Shown: positions 1 through 6,802, counted from the first letter of the stretch. The stretch: 6,802 bases of DNA from Candidatus Levyibacteriota bacterium (GCA_003173915.1 PPGL01000053.1:1-6802); one strand, 5' to 3'. Notes: generated from the letters alone by a model not told the origin. Made by a program: numbers and translations.

Positions 1-1754
1 CCCCACAACAAAATAAAAAAAAGTGGTAATCGTTTTGTTCTATCCACTTTTCTTATCAAGAAAATAAAACTAATAAGTAAGAGCAAAAAAATACCATATC
101 CAACGAGAGAATTCTTTGTATGAAAAAAAGAATCAGAGAAAAAATTTCCAAAAGACAAAGTGTTTTCTTGCAGGACAGAGTTTGATAATGTATTTTTATG
201 ATACAAACCTAAAAATCCCAAAATTCGATAGGGAATCCATAAAAGAAGATTTCTTGACATAACAAATCCATGCAAGCCGTCGTATAAAAAAAATGGAGAA
301 AGAGGAATAAAAAATCCAATACAAAGTTTTAAATAATCTTTTTTACTGATTGAAACTTTATTTGCAAGAAACATAGTGATGACAAATGGTACAAGCATAA
401 GAGGAGTATAGTGAAAGTTAAGCATAATTGCTAAAAGTAACCCGAGTAAGAAAAACGCTTTACTTTGTTTGGTTATAATTTTAAAAAGAATATATAAAAA
501 TGGATAAATAACAAATGGAATAAGGGTAAAAAATCGAGAGTTTTTTGCAAAATCGAGAAATAATGGAGAGATTGCAATAAGATAGCTTGAAATAAGTGCG
601 GTTTTGGTGTTAAATATTTTTTTTATTGTAAAGTAATTGGCAATAATAACAGCGCAAGAAAAAAATGTTCCAAAATAAGTATACGATAATGGATTAAATT
701 GTGACAAAATAAGATACGGTCCATATAACCAATAAAAAAGAGGACCGAAGAATAACCACGGATGAGACGTTGGAGGGCCAATAAGAGGAATTGTTTTACT
801 TGCATAGTAATTTTTGAGTGAAAGTAAATTATCTCCAATTTCTCCATCAAAATAAAAGTTATCATTTTTATGAAAATAGCGAAGAAATATACCAAGAAAT
901 AAAATTCCCAAAAAAAACACATCAGACATTTTTAGCCTTAGAAGAAATTCAATCAGACTACCGACTAAAAATCCATAGTACTTTTTAAAATAGTAGTATC
1001 TACTTTGCATAAAAATATCCGAAGTATTTTTAGTACTTTTTTCCATACTTTTTCCAATTGCATGAAATATTTGTGTTTGAGGAGTTATATAAATTTCATA
1101 TTGCTCTTTTGCAATTTTTTGACCGAGATCGTCTTCTTCAAAATATAAGAAAAGTTTTTCATCAAATCCACCAATTTCTTCAAAAAGTTTTTTTCGTATC
1201 ATAAATGCAGTACCAGGAGCAGCGTCAACCTTTTGGAGTGTTTTTTTATTCCAATTTTTTAACCAAAATTTTCTGGAAATAGGATTATTGGGAAAAAATT
1301 TATTAATGAAAGAATGTGCAAAAAAGGCTGTTATTGGTGTGAGTTTTCCCGTTCCTTGGAGTGGGAAAGGAGTTGCCTTTGCATCAACAAGGAGAGGGGC
1401 AATAATTCCTGTTTTTTTATGGTGTTGTAAAAAAGTGTGGAGAGTTTTTATAGTATTCGGACTAACTGTTGTGTCGGGGTTTAAGAAAAATAAATATTCT
1501 CCCTTTGCTTTCCTAACTCCCAAATTATTGCCAGCTCCAAATCCAATGTTACCCGGGCTTTTAATATATTGTATGTTAGGAAAACGCTTTTTTAAAGGTT
1601 TTTGCAGTGTGTTTTCTTCATCATTATCAACGACAATAATTTCATATGGAGTGTCTGGTAATGTTTTTCTAAGCGATGCAAGACAGGAAAAAAGCTCTTT
1701 TTCAACGTGGTAGTTAACGATAATAACTGAGACTAAAACTTGTTTGGTTGCCAT
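1..1754 (-). CDS. GT2 glycosyltransferase fused to a multi-pass GT-C (PMT/GT39-like) membrane domain, 3' end beyond the window
   Basis: I followed this frame codon by codon from the ATG at 1752-1754 to the left edge and found no stop: 584 codons (3-1754), continuing outside. Residues 1-250 are a rhamnosyltransferase-like GT2 domain: first strand VLVSVIIVNYH (6-16), VVDND (41-45), GNIGFGAGNN (68-77), the DxD-equivalent NPDT (92-95) and acidic cluster EEDD (206-209). From about residue 276 the protein is hydrophobic with many helices. Its first loop has FDGEIGD (302-308) and IGPPTSHPW (325-333), the pattern of bacterial GT39/PMT_2 proteins, which use polyprenyl-phosphate sugars outside the membrane. 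GT2 probably works in the cytoplasm and GT-C on the outer face. The start is firm: it lies 22 nt inside the upstream GT4 gene, an in-frame TGA at 1770-1772 closes the frame behind it, and later starts would remove the first Rossmann strand. It is the last visible gene of the unit. Sugar and acceptor are unknown. An ATG at the domain boundary (929) leaves a separate GT-C product possible. Confidence 0.9.
   Translation of the reverse strand, partial: MATKQVLVSVIIVNYHVEKELFSCLASLRKTLPDTPYEIIVVDNDEENTLQKPLKKRFPNIQYIKSPGNIGFGAGNNLGVRKAKGEYLFFLNPDTTVSPNTIKTLHTFLQHHKKTGIIAPLLVDAKATPFPLQGTGKLTPITAFFAHSFINKFFPNNPISRKFWLKNWNKKTLQKVDAAPGTAFMIRKKLFEEIGGFDEKLFLYFEEDDLGQKIAKEQYEIYITPQTQIFHAIGKSMEKSTKNTSDIFMQSRYYYFKKYYGFLVGSLIEFLLRLKMSDVFFLGILFLGIFLRYFHKNDNFYFDGEIGDNLLSLKNYYASKTIPLIGPPTSHPWLFFGPLFYWLYGPYLILSQFNPLSYTYFGTFFSCAVIIANYFTIKKIFNTKTALISSYLIAISPLFLDFAKNSRFFTLIPFVIYPFLYILFKIITKQSKAFFLLGLLLAIMLNFHYTPLMLVPFVITMFLANKVSISKKDYLKLCIGFFIPLSPFFLYDGLHGFVMSRNLLLWIPYRILGFLGLYHKNTLSNSVLQENTLSFGNFFSDSFFHTKNSLVGYGIFLLLLISFIFLIRKVDRTKRLPLFFILLW
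1733..1754 (-). other. 22-nt gene overlap (GT4 end / GT2-GT-C start)
   Basis: The last codons of the GT4 gene (…SWQPNKF, TAG at 1733-1735) are read in another frame as the first codons of the GT2-GT-C gene (MATKQVL). No purine-rich Shine-Dalgarno sequence precedes the ATG; the bases upstream read AATATTTTGAAATC. Initiation probably depends on ribosomes finishing the GT4 gene. Confidence 0.75.
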
Positions 1755-2839
1755 GATTTCAAAATATTTTCAAGTTGCTTGGCACTTTTCTGCCATGTCC
1801 ATGATTGTACAACAACTTGCCGTGCTTGTACACCGAATTGCTTCGCGTCTTTGGGATGGGAAAGAAGCCATGAAATTTTATTTGCTAGGATAACTGGATT
1901 TCTTTCAATCAGAAAGCCAGTTTGACCGTCTTTAACTGTTTCTCTATATCCACCTTCATTTATCGCTATTACAGGAGTGCCACAAGACATTGCTTCAATT
2001 GGTACAAGTCCAAAGGGTTCGTTGTAAGCCGTGCACACGATCATTTTTGCTCTTCTGTAGAGACTACGTATTTCTTCGTCATTTACCCAGTTTTCTTCAC
2101 CAAAAAGTGCTACTGTTTTTATATTTTTGTTTAGTTTGGAAAGTGCTGTGTGTACTATTTTATATCCATCAAGTGGTTGCTTTGAGCCAATGTATAATAC
2201 ATCAATATCTTTTTTTATTCTTTCATCAGGAGTAAAAAACATATGATCAACTCCAAGATAGCAAAGAGTGCTTTCTCGCCCATAAGTTTTTTTAATTTGA
2301 TCCTTGGCAAATAATGAATTGGCAATAATATACGTTGCTGCTGCGAAGTTTTGTCTGTCCAAATATTTTCGTACAAATCGATTTGTTCGTTCATAAATAT
2401 TATCAAGTATATTTAATCCTTCTGGAATACCTAAAATATCTTCATATATCATTCGATAATGCGGATCGTGACAGTAGAAAGCAGAGGGAGTCTGTAAAAA
2501 TCGCAAAATAAACGGAGTCTCTAAAAATTGAGAAGCATTTGTAAAAACAATATCATACCTCTTCTCATCAATTTTCTGTGCAATTTGTTTGTGAAGTTTG
2601 GCAAGAGCATAAAGTTCGGCTGTATCTTTATATGCTCTTGTTTTCCAATCGTTTCCTTTCCATACCTTTGCCCGAAATGGAAACATGAAAGTATTCGAAT
2701 AATTTTGTTTCTCATCATTTCCAATAACTTGTGTAGTAAAAAGATCAATAGTATGAATACTCTTTAAAAGCGAGGCAAACATATTCGTTGCGCGTCGTGC
2801 ACCACCTGTTGGGAGTTCATGGAAAAATGCGATTTTCAT
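1733..2839 (-). CDS. GT4-family glycosyltransferase (GT-B fold, glycosyltransferase group 1)
   Basis: A complete 368-residue protein, normal length for a soluble GT4 enzyme, which transfers a sugar from a nucleotide-sugar donor to a glycan or lipid-linked acceptor at the cytoplasmic face. The N-terminal Rossmann domain starts MKIAFFHELPTGGARR, with the glycine-rich loop at 11-16 typical of the family, and contains IIANS (171-175) at the domain border. The C-terminal domain (about 210-368) carries the retaining GT-B signature EPFGLVPIEAMSCGTPV (274-290), with the EX7E pair at E274 and E282, then EGGYRETVKDGQTGFL (295-310). No transmembrane segment is evident. The usual arginine ahead of the KG motif is not clear; K220 or K227 may serve. 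The ATG shares one base with the flippase TAA (TAATG), has no Shine-Dalgarno sequence, and is probably translated by coupling. Its TAG lies inside the next gene. Donor sugar cannot be told from sequence. Confidence 0.93.
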   Translation of the reverse strand: MKIAFFHELPTGGARRATNMFASLLKSIHTIDLFTTQVIGNDEKQNYSNTFMFPFRAKVWKGNDWKTRAYKDTAELYALAKLHKQIAQKIDEKRYDIVFTNASQFLETPFILRFLQTPSAFYCHDPHYRMIYEDILGIPEGLNILDNIYERTNRFVRKYLDRQNFAAATYIIANSLFAKDQIKKTYGRESTLCYLGVDHMFFTPDERIKKDIDVLYIGSKQPLDGYKIVHTALSKLNKNIKTVALFGEENWVNDEEIRSLYRRAKMIVCTAYNEPFGLVPIEAMSCGTPVIAINEGGYRETVKDGQTGFLIERNPVILANKISWLLSHPKDAKQFGVQARQVVVQSWTWQKSAKQLENILKSWQPNKF

Positions 2840-2841
2840 TA
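2837..2841 (-). other. TAATG stop-start junction (flippase / GT4)
   Basis: On the minus strand the flippase stop TAA (2841-2839) and the GT4 start ATG (2839-2837) share one A. This is a classic stop-start arrangement for translational coupling, and upstream there is only ACTAATACAATA, with no ribosome-binding motif. It ties production of the flippase and the GT4 enzyme together. Confidence 0.8.
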
Positions 2842-4053
2842 TTGTATTAGTTTTTTTAGAAATACAAAAGCAATGGGATAAATAGCAATAAAGCTTACCA
2901 ATGAAGCGAATGCTGCTCCTGAAATTCCAGCGTATTTTGTTAGGGGCAATATAATAATAGCGAGTGTTATTGTTCTTACTGTAACAAGCTTTGTTGTCAT
3001 ATCAAGTCTTCCATATCCTAAGAAAAATGCTGTTATGATAGCCATGACAGACGCAATGACTCCTAGAATTGCAAAACTTCTAAAGGAAGTTGTTGCGACA
3101 GTCCACGTAGATCCTAGTATTGAAAGTAGTTGATAGGCAAAAACTATCATAAATAATGCAATTGCACCAAGACTTGCAACTACAATAAGTAATATTTTTT
3201 TGAGAGCCTGTTTTGCGCGGTTTTTATCATGCCGTAGTTTTGCAAATACAGGAAAAGTTACTTTTGAAATGATGTCTCCAATATCGGATAACAATCGAAA
3301 TGAAAATTTTTGTATGGTTTGGTATATTCCTAGGCTTGCTGTTCCGAGTATTCTTCCAACAACAATTGTATCTAGTTGTGACGAAATATAAGAAACAATA
3401 CTATTTACAATGACCCATTGACTAAATGACCGAATTTCTTTTGCTACTAAGGAATTAAAATGTAATCTGGGAAGAGGTTTTGCAACAAAAAACGATAGAG
3501 ATGTGTCTCCAATGACTGATAACAATAAAGAAAAAATAAGCACTAGTGGATTTCGAATAAAAGGGAGTAAAAAAATTGCCACAAGAGCATCAATAGCAGG
3601 AGCAGCTGTTCTATAAAAAAATTCTTTATGAAAGGTAAGATCCTTTTGAAATTTAGCAACAGAAGGATTTAAGAATCCTTTTACTGCAGGAATTAATGAA
3701 GCCCACAAAAGCAGAGGAAGTGCTGATTGCTGTTTGAAAAAAATTGCCGTTGGGTAAGAAATAAGTACCAATGTAATAGTTACTGCAAGTCCTCGCATAA
3801 TAGTCATCACCCATGCAGTATCAACAAATGTGTCAATGGCGTCTTTATGTTGGATAAGAAAGGTTCCGATGCCAAAATCACTTATGGTTTCAAGAAATCC
3901 AACTGCAAGCGTTGCAATTCCAAATAGTCCTATTTGATAGGGAGACAAAAATTTTACCATGACAAGCAGTTTAATAAATGCTAAGCCTCGAATTGCAAAC
4001 TGCAATGCTCCCATCCAGCTAATGCCTTTGAATACAACTTTTGAATATCCCAT
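2839..4053 (-). CDS. Wzx-type polysaccharide flippase (MOP/PST superfamily, lipopolysaccharide biosynthesis protein)
   Basis: A 404-residue polytopic membrane protein that probably moves a polyprenyl-linked oligosaccharide from the cytoplasmic to the outer face of the membrane. The N-terminus has the family pattern: a first helix (about 10-34), then FLSPYQIGLFGIATLAVGF (35-53) and the DFGIGTFLIQHKD loop (59-71). The middle has the equally typical LDTIVVGRILGTASLGIYQ (228-246), followed by VTFPVFAKLRHD (265-276). About 11-12 helices can be counted by eye. It is somewhat short against the usual 420-480 residues, with the C-terminus ending just after the last helix (KKLIQ), so a helix pair may be missing. 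The ATG at 4051-4053 gives the expected short cytoplasmic lead before helix 1; an alternative at Met14 would cut into it. A strong extended -10 box lies only 9 nt upstream. It is the first gene of the coupled unit. The family call is secure; the transported glycan is unknown. Confidence 0.94.
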   Translation of the reverse strand: MGYSKVVFKGISWMGALQFAIRGLAFIKLLVMVKFLSPYQIGLFGIATLAVGFLETISDFGIGTFLIQHKDAIDTFVDTAWVMTIMRGLAVTITLVLISYPTAIFFKQQSALPLLLWASLIPAVKGFLNPSVAKFQKDLTFHKEFFYRTAAPAIDALVAIFLLPFIRNPLVLIFSLLLSVIGDTSLSFFVAKPLPRLHFNSLVAKEIRSFSQWVIVNSIVSYISSQLDTIVVGRILGTASLGIYQTIQKFSFRLLSDIGDIISKVTFPVFAKLRHDKNRAKQALKKILLIVVASLGAIALFMIVFAYQLLSILGSTWTVATTSFRSFAILGVIASVMAIITAFFLGYGRLDMTTKLVTVRTITLAIIILPLTKYAGISGAAFASLVSFIAIYPIAFVFLKKLIQ

Positions 4054-4062
4054 CGTGATGTG

Positions 4063-4071
4063 ATTATATCA
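4063..4071 (-). promoter_or_regulatory. extended -10 promoter element (TGATATAAT) for the flippase unit
   Basis: The minus strand reads TGATATAAT, a perfect extended -10 (TGN plus TATAAT). It ends 9 nt before the flippase ATG. The region 16-18 nt further upstream (around 4085-4092) reads like CAAATA or AAATAA, so there is no good -35 box; extended -10 promoters often work without one. An A-rich stretch lies just upstream. With a normal 6-8 nt spacing, transcription would begin about 4055-4057, leaving a leader of only a few bases. The box is predicted from sequence only, and in an AT-rich genome a chance match is possible. Confidence 0.55.
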
Positions 4072-4088
4072 TTCCTTGGCTTTTTTAT

Positions 4089-4289
4089 TTGCTGGGTTAT
4101 ACGATATTATCGTTAATTGAAATTAAGAAGCATTGGTTTTGCACGAGAGCCTTGCATACAATGGGAGCATTTTCAGGATTATCGTTTGTTCCATACCACA
4201 GAGCAGGAGATTACGAGTATGTTGTTAATTACTTTGCAACTATTAGAGAAGAAATAGATGAAGCCCAAATAAAGAAAATCTATACATGA
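4089..4289 (+). CDS. small orphan ORF, possibly the C-terminal remnant of a lost gene; function unknown
   Basis: This is the only plausible coding sequence on the plus strand that is not antisense to a larger gene. The frame is open from 4059 (TGA at 4056-4058) to a TGA at 4287-4289. Possible starts are TTG at 4089 (66 residues) or ATG at 4161 (42 residues). The last ~45 residues look like real protein: MGAFSGLSFVPYHRAGDYEY, then an acidic, amphipathic helical tail ending EEIDEAQIKKIYT. The first ~20 residues do not read like a natural N-terminus, and no clear ribosome-binding site precedes either start. That suggests a C-terminal fragment of a longer gene whose 5' part was lost when the minus-strand flippase unit was placed here. 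I do not recognise the family. It converges on the right-hand GT2-GT-C gene, 50 nt away. A genuine small protein or chance ORF remains possible. Confidence 0.35.
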   Translation: MLGYTILSLIEIKKHWFCTRALHTMGAFSGLSFVPYHRAGDYEYVVNYFATIREEIDEAQIKKIYT

Positions 4290-4339
4290 GTTTACAATGT
4301 ATATGCAGAAAACCGCACTAGTTCACGTCTATAAAAAAA

Positions 4340-6802
4340 CTAAATTTTTTCGTAAATAGATACATCTGTAGGAGAAGAAATATTTCCAAAATAAAAATCA
4401 ACCAAAGATTGAAAATGTTCTAAGAAAATCATATTTGGTGTAAACTCTTTGATTAATTGAAAATGTTCTTTTTTTAGTTTTTCTATAATATCTTTTTCAT
4501 CATTTTTTTTGTATACATTTTCAGCAACAATTGCATTAGTTAATACTACAACAGGAGGAAGTTTCGATGTATTTTTATCAACTATGGTATACGTATAGTT
4601 CGTTTTTAGTGGAATTTTATAAATTTGTGAATAATATTCTTTTACAATAATATCTGGAAGATTTTCAAAAATAGGAACATCAGTGAGTCCAATAGTTGTA
4701 CCATGTGGAATATTCTGGAAAATCCATTCAGAGGATAGACGTTGTGGGTCTGGTAAAAGTCGGGTTGAAATCCATGCACCAGTTTCGAAAAATTGTAATG
4801 TGCAAACTATACATAGCAAAACGATAGATAATCTTTTCAATAATTTCCCTTTTGTTAGAAGATAAGAAAATGCATTCGATGTGAGAAGCACAAAAAAAGG
4901 AAGAAGCACTAACAAGCGATTTCTATTTCCTGATAATTTTAATGAAAGTACGCTGAGAAAAAAGACCAATAGAGATATTAACAAAAATAAAATTTTCTTA
5001 TTAAGTGCTTTTTTTCTAAAAATCTTATATGTTTCTAGAATAAAACAAAAGGTTGTTCCAAAGACAAATGTAGGAAAAAGAAGAGTTCCAAAATCAATTG
5101 GATATATTTTTCTGAAAAGAAAAGAAAGATAATATTCGTGAATATTGTAATTTGATGTTTCATTAGGACCAGAAACTAAATTAGCATGTAGCCATTCACT
5201 ATAATTTCCAAGTCCAAGAATCAAATCTGGAATGCCAAAAATACAAAATGTAACTATAAATGCTAGAGTTCCAAGAAAAACAAAATACAATTTTGATCTC
5301 CAATTTGGAGTAAATAAGAAAAACGCAATAATATATGTTCCAAACAATGGAATCGCACTAAGTTTTACTGCAAATGTTAACCCACTAACAAAACCCAGTA
5401 CAAGAAAATTTTTTAAGGATGGAAACGTTGCATATCTGAATGTACAAAGTATAGAAAACACAATCCAAAAAACAAGTGATATATCATATTTATAGTATCC
5501 ACTGAGTACCAAAAATACAGGAGAAAGAACAAAAAATAGTCCAGTAACAAATGGTTTTGCATTAAAATATTTTTTTGCAATATACATAATAAGCACAATT
5601 GATCCAAGTCCCCAAAGAAAAGTATTAATTCGAAGAATTTCAAACATTCGATGCTGCTCAGAAATAAAAAGTAGAGAGTTTTTAATAATAAAAGGATTTA
5701 CAATATGAAGAAGAATAAAAGGAATTAAATATACGCCGCCAAGAAAATAGAATAAAATTGCTCCATGAGACGCTCCTGATATATTCGGAGATCCATGCTT
5801 AAATATTGCACGGATCGATTGTGCCTGTGCCCACTCGTCCATATGATAATTAAAGGGATGATTATTATTGGGAATTCCCCATTGAATTCCTGATAAAACT
5901 ACCAAAGAATATGCGATAAGAATTACAATCAACCAAATATTACGTTGTATAAAAGCTTTTATTTTAAGACTCTCAAAAAAACCGATTGAAGTCCCCAGTA
6001 TGACTGCAACATCAGAAATCAATTGAAGTAATGGTAGCCAAATCATCGCAGCAATATGGCGTACGTATTTATAGTTTTTAGTAATAGCCCATACTAGATA
6101 TAATAAAAATAGTGCAGCTAAGGATAGTTGGAGTTTGGTTATATGGTATGAAAGCGCAGCAAATATAGCAAAAAACCCCAAAATAGACCGCGCAAAAAGA
6201 ATCGGAGTTGATTTTCTAAAAAAGTGAGCTTTGCCATCTCCTTTTGCATAAGAAAAGAATTGTTTTGCAGCTTCCCATAGATTTTTTCTTTGCGGCCAAA
6301 ATACAAAAGCGGATTGTTGAAAGAAAAATGTGGCTCCAGATTGTTGGAGTTTTTTATCAAATATCAAATCTTCGCATGTGTTCAACTGCTCTGGGTATCC
6401 ACCTGCTTTCACCCAGGCCGATTTTCGAAACGCAATAGAACGAGATGATGGGAGAAATTTTTTAGGATTTACTTTATCCGGCATCATACACGTATACGCT
6501 GCCAGAGATTTTTGGAATACATTATTGATTTTTGGATAGTAAAAGCCAGAAACAACATCTACTTCTTTTGACATAAAGGGTTTGATAATCTCTTCCATCC
6601 ATTTTTTATCTAAAATACAGTCTGCGTCAGAACACGCAATAATTGAATAAGAAGCATGTTTGATTGCTATATTTCTTCCAACTGATCTATTTCCTTTCTG
6701 CGTTATTACTTTTAACACAATTTTTTTCTTTTCAATTTGCGAGCGGAGTTTTTCGACGATGGGTAGTGTTTTATCAGTCGATTTAGCATCAACGATAACT
6801 AT
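4340..6802 (-). CDS. GT2 glycosyltransferase fused to a PMT/GT39-like GT-C membrane domain, 5' end beyond the window
   Basis: The frame stays open from the TAG at 4340-4342 to the right edge: 820 residues visible, N-terminus missing. A GTG at 6716-6718 is not the true start, because the codons before it encode the GT2 motif VDAKSTDKT (residues 4-12 of the fragment). The GT2 domain continues with the DxD motif SDADC (58-62), acidic pair E144-D145 in TCEDL, and an R-rich WPQRKNLWEAAKQFFSYAKG segment (169-188), resembling ExoA-like enzymes. About three helices follow (roughly 203-275). The GT-C part starts near 288: a first extracytoplasmic loop with MDE (321-323, D322-E323), the usual catalytic and metal-binding position in GT39-like proteins; about ten more helices; SGNRNRLLVLLPF (624-636); and a soluble C-terminal domain (about 675-820), probably outside the cell. 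It likely adds a sugar from a lipid-phosphate donor to a surface glycan or protein. It is separated from the flippase by a 286-nt gap, so may belong to a separate transcript. Confidence 0.93.
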   Translation of the reverse strand: MVIVDAKSTDKTLPIVEKLRSQIEKKKIVLKVITQKGNRSVGRNIAIKHASYSIIACSDADCILDKKWMEEIIKPFMSKEVDVVSGFYYPKINNVFQKSLAAYTCMMPDKVNPKKFLPSSRSIAFRKSAWVKAGGYPEQLNTCEDLIFDKKLQQSGATFFFQQSAFVFWPQRKNLWEAAKQFFSYAKGDGKAHFFRKSTPILFARSILGFFAIFAALSYHITKLQLSLAALFLLYLVWAITKNYKYVRHIAAMIWLPLLQLISDVAVILGTSIGFFESLKIKAFIQRNIWLIVILIAYSLVVLSGIQWGIPNNNHPFNYHMDEWAQAQSIRAIFKHGSPNISGASHGAILFYFLGGVYLIPFILLHIVNPFIIKNSLLFISEQHRMFEILRINTFLWGLGSIVLIMYIAKKYFNAKPFVTGLFFVLSPVFLVLSGYYKYDISLVFWIVFSILCTFRYATFPSLKNFLVLGFVSGLTFAVKLSAIPLFGTYIIAFFLFTPNWRSKLYFVFLGTLAFIVTFCIFGIPDLILGLGNYSEWLHANLVSGPNETSNYNIHEYYLSFLFRKIYPIDFGTLLFPTFVFGTTFCFILETYKIFRKKALNKKILFLLISLLVFFLSVLSLKLSGNRNRLLVLLPFFVLLTSNAFSYLLTKGKLLKRLSIVLLCIVCTLQFFETGAWISTRLLPDPQRLSSEWIFQNIPHGTTIGLTDVPIFENLPDIIVKEYYSQIYKIPLKTNYTYTIVDKNTSKLPPVVVLTNAIVAENVYKKNDEKDIIEKLKKEHFQLIKEFTPNMIFLEHFQSLVDFYFGNISSPTDVSIYEKI

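Noticed and set aside
910..917. Run of eight A (eight U in the mRNA) just after the domain boundary, as a possible programmed slippage site
   Set aside because: The zero frame stays open through it and encodes the continuing membrane domain. Similar homopolymers occur throughout this AT-rich window.
623..922. Minus-strand 99-residue ORF starting MCFFWEFYFLVYFF
   Set aside because: It lies in another frame inside the run-off GT2-GT-C gene, whose own frame gives recognisable GT39-like motifs. Its hydrophobicity comes from T-rich codons.
1288..1713. Plus-strand 141-residue ORF
   Set aside because: Antisense to the GT2 domain (VVDND, GNIGFGAGNN, NPDT on the minus strand). No family motif and no ribosome-binding site.
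4096..4101. Minus-strand TATAAC as a second -10 box upstream of the flippase
   Set aside because: No TG extension, no -35 partner, and it competes with the perfect TGATATAAT closer to the start.
4054..4339. tRNA or other structured RNA in the intergenic gap
   Set aside because: I found no cloverleaf arms, GTTC-type T loop context or GC-rich stems.
4329..4359. Imperfect inverted repeat around the right-hand gene's stop (CTAT…ATAG, with A7 facing T6), as a terminator
   Set aside because: The stem is almost all A-U with an unpaired bulge and no separate U tract, and such A/T-run pairs are expected by chance at this composition.
4881..5495. Plus-strand ORFs of 83 and 87 residues opposite the right-hand GT-C domain
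   Set aside because: They are antisense shadows of the PMT/GT39-like membrane region, lysine-rich from complementing Phe/Leu codons, with no domain features.

Overview
The window is AT-rich and densely coding. It looks like part of a cell-surface glycan locus from an uncultivated bacterium. Long poly-A/poly-T runs, no Shine-Dalgarno sequence at any visible start, overlapping genes, and large membrane glycosyltransferases with a GT2 domain fused to a GT-C domain all resemble Candidate Phyla Radiation (Patescibacteria) genomes, perhaps of the Microgenomates type. That placement is inferred from style; there is no marker gene. TGG encodes Trp and the visible stops are TAA and TAG, so a standard bacterial code fits.

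Four large genes lie on the minus strand and are transcribed right to left. (1) 6802-4340 is a GT2 domain followed by membrane helices and a PMT/GT39-like GT-C domain; its N-terminus is beyond the right edge. (2) 4053-2839 is a Wzx-type polysaccharide flippase. (3) 2839-1733 is a GT4-type soluble glycosyltransferase. (4) 1754-1 is a second GT2-plus-GT-C fusion, with its C-terminus beyond the left edge. Genes 2-4 overlap (TAATG junction, then 22 nt) and form a translationally coupled unit. A perfect extended -10 box sits just before the flippase start and predicts a nearly leaderless transcript.

The 286-nt gap at 4054-4339 is the only sizeable space between large genes. It holds the promoter and a short plus-strand ORF that reads like the C-terminal tail of an unidentified protein, probably a remnant or a small orphan gene. 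I see no tRNA, rRNA, CRISPR array, insertion sequence or long repeat.

A working model, by inference: the GT4 enzyme and the GT2 domains build a lipid-linked glycan in the cytoplasm or make polyprenyl-phosphate sugar donors. The flippase moves the lipid-linked intermediate outward, and the GT-C domains use lipid-phosphate sugars on the outer face. The most notable feature is the two independently assembled GT2-GT-C fusions flanking a flippase and a GT4 enzyme.
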